The notes under the pieces were generated by a model, which was not told where the DNA came from, searched no databases, and saw only the letters and a list, made by a program, of their open reading frames with translations. A program made the translations under genes and the position numbers. Positions 58,355 through 64,000 of a DNA stretch of 64,000 nucleotides are shown one piece after another; positions within the stretch are counted from its first letter, which is position 1; each line of letters opens with the position of its first letter. The stretch comes from JANNOG01 sp031398915 (GTDB lineage Bacteria > Actinomycetota > Actinomycetes > Actinomycetales > JBBAYJ01), in NCBI GenBank assembly GCA_031398915.1, contig JANNOG010000017.1, positions 15,225-79,224 on the forward strand, written 5' to 3'.

Positions 58355-60094
58355 GTGGTCGGTCGATTGCGGCGTTGGGTCCTCGGTTCACTGCCCCGCT
58401 GGGTCCGCCGGTCGATGCGGGTGCGGGTGGTCGGCCTCACCGTCATTCTCGGCGCCGTCGTCGTGCTCGGGGTCGGCAGCTTCGTCCTCAACGACGTCGC
58501 CAACGGGCTGGCGCGCGAGCGGACCCAGGATGCCTTCGGTGAGTCCGACGGTGCCGTGCAAGAGGTGCAGACCGCGTTGTACAACGCCGACGTCACCGAT
58601 ATCCCCAGCCTGGAGGGACGCCTCGACGACCTGATCACTCGCCTGGAGGGATCGCCGGGCCCGTCGGTCCGCGAGGCAGTGCTGCTCCGCGCCGAGGACA
58701 ACACCAGCGCGCTGGCGGTCCGCGAACGATTCAGCTTCAGCCTGGTCGACAACCCGGTGTCACCGCAGCTGCGGGCGGCGGTCACCGCCGACCCGACGGT
58801 GCAACAGGCCCAGCTGGTGTCGCTGCGCGCAGACGCCTCCGGCTCGCGCCGCGTGCCGGCTGTCGTGGTCGGGCGAGTCGTCGAGTTGCCGCTGGCCGGC
58901 ACCCACGAGCTCTATCTGGTGTACCGGATGGACGACCAGGTCGCGACGCTGCAGCTGGTCGAGCGGGCGTTCATCGTGGGTGGCCTGGCCCTGGTGGCAC
59001 TGGTGGGAACGATCGCGTGGCTGGTGGCCCGGTTGGTGGTCACCCCGGTCCGCGAGGCGGCCCGCACCGCCGAACGCCTGGCCGCGGGCGACCTCGATCG
59101 TCGGATGGCGGTTCACGGTGAGGACGAGGTCGCCCGCCTCGCGGCGAGCTTCAACATCATGGCGTCCAGTCTGCAGGCGCAGATCACCCGGTTGGAGTCG
59201 CTGTCGCGGCTGCAGCAGCGCTTCGTCTCGGACGTGTCGCACGAACTACGGACCCCGCTGACCACCATCCGGATGGCTGCGGACGTGCTGCGTGATCGGC
59301 TGGAACCCGACGAGTCGGTGGATGCCGACACCGCCCGCAGCGTCGTGCTGCTGGGCACCCAGATCGATCGTTTCGAGTCGTTGCTGGCCGATCTGTTGGA
59401 GGTGAGCCGCTTCGATGCAGGGGCGGCCGAACTGGACGTCGAGCGGGTCGACCTGCTGGACATCGTCCGCCAGTGCGTCGACCTGGCCCAGCCGGTCGCG
59501 GATCGACACGGCGTCGAGGTGACGATCACCAACGACGAGGCCGCCGACGAGCCCACCCACGATCCCCCGGAGGCCGGTCGGCGCGAGGCGTCGGTCATGC
59601 CCCTCACCACCACCGCTCATGCCGACCCTCGACGGGTGTCGCGAATCGTGCGCAACCTCCTCAACAACGCCATCGAGCACGCCGAGGGCGGTGGGGTGCA
59701 GCTGAGCGTCGCCGCCAACCCGGACGCCGTCGCAATCGGTGTCCGCGACTTCGGCGTGGGCATGTCCGGCGACCAGCTGGAGCGGGTGTTCGACCGGTTC
59801 TGGCGGGGTGATCCGTCACGTCGGCGGACGCTGGGCGGTTCCGGTCTGGGCCTGGCGATCTCGCTGGAGGATGCGCGGTTGCACGGTGGTCGCCTCGAGG
59901 TGTGGAGTGAGGCGGGCCAGGGTGCCCACTTCGTCGTGACCTTGCCACGCCGGCTGCGAACCGGCCTGGGCACCGGCCCGATCGCGGTCGGCCCCCCGCC
60001 CTCATCGGTCATCGACCGGCGCCCGGAGACGGCGACGGAACCGCCTCGCGTCGGGTCACCCTCGCCGGACGAGTCGCTGGCGTTGCGATCGTGA
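58355..60094 (+). CDS. mtrB: Sensor histidine kinase MtrB
   Basis: A 579-residue membrane kinase, partner of MtrA. First helix about 24-44, an extracytoplasmic sensor region (45-203), second helix about 206-228, HAMP domain (about 228-280), phosphoacceptor His296 in FVSDVSHELRTPLTTIRMAA, then ATPase boxes N (VRNLLNNAIEHAE), G1 (FGVGMSGDQLERVFDRFWR) and G2 (GGSGLGLAISLEDARLHGGR). A poorly conserved acidic insert (about 393-420) separates dimerisation and ATPase parts. The stop overlaps lpqB as GTGA. Confidence 0.96.
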   Translation: MVGRLRRWVLGSLPRWVRRSMRVRVVGLTVILGAVVVLGVGSFVLNDVANGLARERTQDAFGESDGAVQEVQTALYNADVTDIPSLEGRLDDLITRLEGSPGPSVREAVLLRAEDNTSALAVRERFSFSLVDNPVSPQLRAAVTADPTVQQAQLVSLRADASGSRRVPAVVVGRVVELPLAGTHELYLVYRMDDQVATLQLVERAFIVGGLALVALVGTIAWLVARLVVTPVREAARTAERLAAGDLDRRMAVHGEDEVARLAASFNIMASSLQAQITRLESLSRLQQRFVSDVSHELRTPLTTIRMAADVLRDRLEPDESVDADTARSVVLLGTQIDRFESLLADLLEVSRFDAGAAELDVERVDLLDIVRQCVDLAQPVADRHGVEVTITNDEAADEPTHDPPEAGRREASVMPLTTTAHADPRRVSRIVRNLLNNAIEHAEGGGVQLSVAANPDAVAIGVRDFGVGMSGDQLERVFDRFWRGDPSRRRTLGGSGLGLAISLEDARLHGGRLEVWSEAGQGAHFVVTLPRRLRTGLGTGPIAVGPPPSSVIDRRPETATEPPRVGSPSPDESLALRS

Positions 60095-61986
60095 TCGTGA
60101 TCGTGCGCTCGTCCGTCCGGTGGGCCGCCGTGCTGGTGGGGGGCGCGATGTTGGCCGCGTGCGCGAGCATCCCCGACAGCGGACCCGTGACGGCCGGAGA
60201 GCCGGTTCAGCCCGCCCGCCCTGGCGCCCTTCAGGTGATTCCCGAGGATCCGGTGCCGGACGGCACGCCACAACAGATCGTCGCGGGATTCGTCGACGCC
60301 ATGGCCGCCGTCGACGACATCGATCTGGCGATCGCCCGCAAGTACCTCACCGACGACGCCAGCCGCCAGTGGTCGCCGCGGTCAACGATCGTCGTCTACA
60401 CGCGTCTGGTCGACATCGTCGTCGAGGGTGACCAGGCGCAGGTGTCCGTCGAGGCGGTCGCGGACATCGACGAATCCGGCAGGTTCGGACCACCGGCCGA
60501 GGGCGGGTTCGTCGTCCGCGACTACACGTTGGCCCGGGTGTCGGGGCAGTGGCGGGTCTCGCGGGCGCCCGACGGCATCCTGGTGTCCGAGACCGACGCC
60601 GTTCGGGTACTGGAGCCCTACCGCGTGTACTTCGGTGAGCCTCGGGGGCGATTCCTGGTACCTGACGTCCGGTGGTTTCCGGCGCGACCCGATTCGGCGA
60701 CGTCGCTGGCCAGGGCGCTGTTGGACGGACCGTCGCTGCCGCTGGAGGGGGCCGTCACCTCGATCAGTGTCCCGGGGCTGGAACTCACCGAGCAGGGCGT
60801 CGACGTGGTCGGCGGGATCGCGACGGTCGACCTCACAGCGGAGTTCCGCGACGCCGGATCCGATGAGGCCCAGTTGTTGACCGTGCTCATGACCCGCACC
60901 CTGACCGCCCTGCCCGGCATCAGCGAGGTCCGATTCACCGTCGAGGGCACCAGGGTCGATGTCGACACCGACGCCGACGACCAGCCGGTCACCGAGCCCT
61001 TGGTCGGCTCACGGCCATACGTACTGCTGGGAGCGTCGGGGGCCGCGTCCGTCTCCGGTGTTGCCCCGGCACCGAGCGCGGACCCGTCGTCGGCACCGAG
61101 TGCGGACCCGTCGTCGGCACCGAGCGCCGACCCGTCATCGGCACCCAGCGGCGACCCCGGGGTGCTCGATCCGGCACTGGTCGATCGGCCCGTCATCGCC
61201 CAGGTGGGTGCGACGGGTCAGCCGATCCCCGTCGAGGGAATGTTGGGGCTTGCCGCGCGGATCTCCGGCGGATTGGCCGTGTCCAGCGGTGGCGAGCTGT
61301 TCGCCGGCCTGGGCGAGGACGGGACCGCGGTCTATTCCAAGACACCCAGTTCCGGTACCCGGCGCATCATCTCGGGAGGGGTCGACCTCACCGCACCGTC
61401 CGTGGACACCTTCGGGTGGGTGTGGACGGTCAGCCAGGCCCTGCCATCGACGGTCGATCCCAACACCGTGGCGGGCGACTCCGGGTGGTCGGGGGCGCGA
61501 GTGCTGGCTGCAAGGGGTGCTGACACGGTCGAGGTCGACGCGGTCGGTCTGTTGACTGCGACGGACCGGGTACGCAGCCTCGACATCAGCCGTGACGGAA
61601 CCCGTGCCCTGCTCATCATCGAGCGTCCTGACCAGACTGTCGCCGTGGTCGTCGCCGGCGTCATCCGCGACGACGGGCGGCCCCGCAGCCTCACCGCGTC
61701 GTCGTTTCGGTTGCTTCCGCAACTCGTGACTGCACTGGACGCCACCTGGGTGCAGTCGGACGTCGTGGCGATCTTGGGCAGTGACGACACCAGCGAGCCG
61801 CGTCCGTTCGTCGCCCAGATCGGCGGTGTGGCGGAGGAACTGACGCCCACCGCCAACGCGGTGTCGATCACGGCCGGCCTGGGTGAGCGCTCCATAGTCG
61901 TCGGCCGCAGCGACGGGACCATCATCAGCCGGGTCGGTAGTGCCTGGAGTCGCGATCCACAGCGCGGATCCTCGCCGACCTTCTAG
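60091..61986 (+). CDS. lpqB: Lipoprotein LpqB, MtrB-associated
   Basis: A 631-residue lipoprotein with lipobox GAMLAAC (Cys24), an N-terminal domain, a GerMN/spore-germination-like domain (about 185-300; LARALLDGPSLPLEGAVTSI) and a C-terminal beta-propeller-like domain (about 365-631; ISGGLAVSSGGELFAGLGED). LpqB binds the MtrB sensor domain outside the membrane and modulates MtrA signalling in the mycolata and streptomycetes. An added linker of SADPSSAP repeats at about 327-355 separates the two folded parts. Confidence 0.94.
   Translation: MIVIVRSSVRWAAVLVGGAMLAACASIPDSGPVTAGEPVQPARPGALQVIPEDPVPDGTPQQIVAGFVDAMAAVDDIDLAIARKYLTDDASRQWSPRSTIVVYTRLVDIVVEGDQAQVSVEAVADIDESGRFGPPAEGGFVVRDYTLARVSGQWRVSRAPDGILVSETDAVRVLEPYRVYFGEPRGRFLVPDVRWFPARPDSATSLARALLDGPSLPLEGAVTSISVPGLELTEQGVDVVGGIATVDLTAEFRDAGSDEAQLLTVLMTRTLTALPGISEVRFTVEGTRVDVDTDADDQPVTEPLVGSRPYVLLGASGAASVSGVAPAPSADPSSAPSADPSSAPSADPSSAPSGDPGVLDPALVDRPVIAQVGATGQPIPVEGMLGLAARISGGLAVSSGGELFAGLGEDGTAVYSKTPSSGTRRIISGGVDLTAPSVDTFGWVWTVSQALPSTVDPNTVAGDSGWSGARVLAARGADTVEVDAVGLLTATDRVRSLDISRDGTRALLIIERPDQTVAVVVAGVIRDDGRPRSLTASSFRLLPQLVTALDATWVQSDVVAILGSDDTSEPRPFVAQIGGVAEELTPTANAVSITAGLGERSIVVGRSDGTIISRVGSAWSRDPQRGSSPTF
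61069..61155 (+). repeat. 24-bp coding repeat in lpqB
   Basis: About 3.6 copies of a 24-base unit encoding APSADPSS. It forms a flexible extracytoplasmic linker and could change length by slippage in frame. Confidence 0.88.
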
Positions 61987-61994
61987 CCACTGAT

Positions 61995-62011
61995 TGCCGG
62001 CATTGCCGGCA
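61995..62011 (+). terminator. Stem-loop after lpqB
   Basis: TGCCGGC-att-GCCGGCA, a perfect 7-bp stem nine bases after the lpqB stop, without a U-tract. The remaining ~190 bases before the ComF-family gene hold an AGGAGGA (62151-62157) with no start codon at a useful distance. Confidence 0.45.
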
Positions 62012-62204
62012 GCCCTCGCAACATCACAGACTTCGAAGCCACCGGAGTCGTTCTCGTCAATCCGTCGGAGTACGCCTGAGGAGTCGGACGACGGGTTGAG
62101 ACCACGACCCTGACGTCATCCACAGCCGCGCTGGCAGGCGGGGACCCACAGGAGGACGTTTCGCCCCGAGCGTCGGACAGGCCGTCTCGGGTTCGCTTGG
62201 CCGC

Positions 62205-62885
62205 ATGTCGACTCGATGGTCAGCAGCGATGGGGTTGGTGTGGCCCGACACCTGCCCGGGTTGTGGTGGCGAAGGCCCGATGTGTCGTCAGTGCCGCACG
62301 TTGCTGCTGGGCCGATCACTGCGGCACCGGGTGTTGTCGGACGGCAGCCGGTGCGTCACGTCGACGGCCTATTCGCCACCGGTTCGACGCCTGGTCCTCG
62401 CCGCCAAAGAGGGTGGCCGCCGTGATGTCCGGCGTGTCCTGGCGCATGCCCTGGCCCGCAGTGTGATCGAGGTCGGGTGGGGAGCGGGCCGACGTTCTGC
62501 CACGTTGGTGCTGGTGACGCCGCCGACGGACGTGCTCACCCGGCTCCGGCGGCGCGGTGATCCCGTCGGGGACCTGGCGGCCACCGCGGCGGCCTTGATC
62601 CATCGAGGCGGCACCGGAGGACAGGGGACCCGGGCGAGGCGCCTGTTGCGCCGCGAACGGGTGTCGCTGGACCAGGCCGGGCTGAGTGCCCGTGCCCGAT
62701 GGGCCAACGTTGACGGCGCCTTCGCGCTGCGGCGCTCGATTCTGCCCATCGTGGACCAGGGAGCGGGAGTCGACGTCGTCGTGGTGGACGACGTGGTGAC
62801 CACCGGGGCGACGGCCGTCGAGGCCGCTGCCGTGCTGGGTGACAGCGGCTTTCGCGTACTGGGGGTGGCGGCCGTGGCCGGTTGA
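62205..62885 (+). CDS. ComF family phosphoribosyltransferase-like protein
   Basis: A 226-residue protein. An N-terminal double-Cys zinc finger DTCPGCGGEGPMCRQC (Cys17, 20, 27, 30) is followed by LVLAAKEGGRRDV, TLVLVTPPTDVLTRLRRRGD and the PRPP-binding loop VDVVVVDDVVTTGATAVEAA. ComF proteins aid DNA uptake in competent bacteria; in Actinobacteria the role is unclear. It lies between lpqB and hpf, a conserved order. No clear ribosome site precedes ATG 62205. Confidence 0.9.
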   Translation: MSTRWSAAMGLVWPDTCPGCGGEGPMCRQCRTLLLGRSLRHRVLSDGSRCVTSTAYSPPVRRLVLAAKEGGRRDVRRVLAHALARSVIEVGWGAGRRSATLVLVTPPTDVLTRLRRRGDPVGDLAATAAALIHRGGTGGQGTRARRLLRRERVSLDQAGLSARARWANVDGAFALRRSILPIVDQGAGVDVVVVDDVVTTGATAVEAAAVLGDSGFRVLGVAAVAG

Positions 62886-63074
62886 CCGTCCGGGCCACAT
62901 GCGGGTGACATTCGAGACGACACGCCGAAGGCCATGGGTGTTTGCCGAATCGTTACCTAGTGTTGGTCCATGGCTCACCTGGTGACCCCGGCGCGGGTCG
63001 GGCCGCGTCCGAGGGGGTGAGGCCACCCTGCGCTCCACGCATTGACCGGTCGTGCAGCAACTCCAGGAGGTTCC

Positions 63075-63773
63075 ATGGACGTCACCGTCACCGTTCGTCA
63101 CTGCCAGATTCCTGACCGCTTTCGCCGCCACCTGGCCGAAAAGGTCGAGAAGGTCGAGCAATTGGCCCCGCGTTCTCGCCGGGTGTCCGCCGTCGTCAGC
63201 CACGAGGCCAACCCGCGGTTGGCTGCGGTGGCCTACTGCATCGAGCTGACCGTGCTCGGCAGTGACCCCGTAGTGCGGGCCGAGGCCAGCGCCGAGGATC
63301 CGTATGCGGCCCTGGACCTGGCGTTCGGCAAGATCGCCGAACGCCTCCGGCGGGCACACGACCGACGACGGGTACATCACGGGCGGCATACGCCCGAATC
63401 GCTGACTGCTGCGGCCGCGCGATGGGAGGCCACGGATACCCTCGATGACGACACGGCAGCGGACGGCGGCGAATGGCTCGCCCCCGAACCCACCTCACCC
63501 ATCACCATTCGCGAGAAGACCCACCAGGCCGTACCGATGACCCTCGACCAGGCGATGTACGAGATGGAATTGGTCGGTCACGACTTCTTCCTGTTCGTCG
63601 ACGAGAGTTGTGGCGTGCCGAGCGTGGTCTACCGGCGCAAAGGGTGGTCCTACGGCGTCATCCGGCTCGAGGGAGCGGTAGTTGCTGCCGAGGGCTCGCC
63701 GGGCGCGGCCGACGGAGTCACCGCGCCACTGCCCCGTGAGGCCCGAGATCGGGACTTCGCCCACGCCGAGTGA
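63075..63773 (+). CDS. hpf: Ribosome hibernation-promoting factor, long form
   Basis: A 232-residue protein. N-terminal S30AE domain (MDVTVTVRHCQIPDRFRRHL to about residue 100) binds in the 30S decoding region. A linker leads to the C-terminal dimerisation domain (about 170-225: IREKTHQAVPMTLDQAMYEM, HDFFLFVDESCGVPSVVYRR), which joins two 70S ribosomes into 100S particles. ATG 63075 follows AGGAGG by four bases. secA usually follows hpf but is not reached before the sequence degrades. Confidence 0.95.
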   Translation: MDVTVTVRHCQIPDRFRRHLAEKVEKVEQLAPRSRRVSAVVSHEANPRLAAVAYCIELTVLGSDPVVRAEASAEDPYAALDLAFGKIAERLRRAHDRRRVHHGRHTPESLTAAAARWEATDTLDDDTAADGGEWLAPEPTSPITIREKTHQAVPMTLDQAMYEMELVGHDFFLFVDESCGVPSVVYRRKGWSYGVIRLEGAVVAAEGSPGAADGVTAPLPREARDRDFAHAE

Positions 63774-64000
63774 GGGCTGAACACCTCAGCGTCCACCAGG
63801 TCCGGCTCGCCGCCTTCCGTGCCGGCGGGTGGCCGAGAATCCCAGCCACCACCGCGGCCATCGTGCCCACCTCTGCCGGCGCGGCGGGGTGGCCGGGCGG
63901 GAAGGGCCCCGGGCCCCCCCCCCCCCGCCGCGGGGAGATAGGCAAGGGGGAGCGGGTGGGGGGGGGGCCCCAGGAGGCGGGGAAAAACCCACAACGGCCC
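63774..64000. other. Contig end, no gene; low-quality sequence from about 63890
   Basis: From 63774 to about 63885 the sequence looks normal but holds no supported gene. From about 63890 long runs of C (14 or more) and G and an otherwise purine/pyrimidine-skewed, non-coding texture suggest unreliable base calls at a contig edge. Confidence 0.6.

Noticed and set aside
61987..62204. Small gene between lpqB and the ComF-family gene starting after AGGAGGA at 62151
   Set aside because: No start codon lies at a workable distance and no protein-like frame follows.
1..64000. tRNA, rRNA, transposase or integrase genes
   Set aside because: I looked for cloverleaf ends, transposase motifs and long terminal inverted repeats and saw none; the island at 47-50 kb has no recognisable mobility gene.

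Overview
The window is high-GC actinobacterial DNA. The gene content (rmlABCD with a WbbL-type rhamnosyltransferase, WhiB2-class regulator, FbiA/FbiB, DUF3499, the Rv3259-like metallopeptidase-family protein, ManB, AhcY, MtrA-MtrB-LpqB) points to the mycolic-acid group (Mycobacteriales). I cannot name the genus from sequence alone. About 60 genes are supported. The last ~110 bases look like a low-quality contig end.

1-34 kb is dominated by cell-envelope glycan synthesis. It has roughly a dozen GT2/GT4 glycosyltransferases, two methyltransferases, a PST-type flippase, two LPG-synthase/UPF0104-type membrane proteins, two other large membrane proteins, GalE, and an FrhB-type oxidoreductase paired with a (frameshifted) polysaccharide pyruvyl transferase. 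The dTDP-rhamnose genes are split over separate units: rmlA in a five-gene minus-strand operon, rmlB-rmlC together, and rmlD alone. Between rmlD and the F420 genes sit an ATPase_2/DUF234 ATPase with a striking palindromic operator, a TIGR03089 protein, a Uma2-fold protein, a DPM1-like GT2 with a membrane partner, and an AlkA-like glycosylase.

32-46 kb is the conserved actinobacterial block: fbiB-fbiA divergent from whiB and a 1607-residue glycosyltransferase/membrane protein, then the metallopeptidase-family protein, DUF3499, a zinc-ribbon protein, a GH8 lipoprotein, manB, a Trm112-like protein, a SIS protein and ahcY. F420 synthesis, mannose-phosphate supply for glycolipids and methyl-cycle recycling are therefore adjacent.

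47-50 kb is an accessory island of clearly lower GC between ahcY and an RDD gene. It encodes an exported matrixin-like metalloprotease flanked by two exported proteins that resemble each other. Its right side carries a decayed second RDD gene and a near-identical, internally deleted copy of the ahcY 3' end, so the insertion history can be read directly. This is the best candidate for an undescribed system in the window.

50-64 kb holds the RDD / small ORF / SpoIIM / DUF58 / MoxR / DUF4350 / DUF4129 / membrane-protein cluster, then mtrA-mtrB-lpqB, a ComF-family gene and hpf.

A recurrent regulatory feature is TAnnnT followed by 5-9 (usually 6) bases and then GTG or ATG. This is the arrangement expected for leaderless transcripts. 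It fixes many start codons and supports two very small genes (110 and 44 residues).
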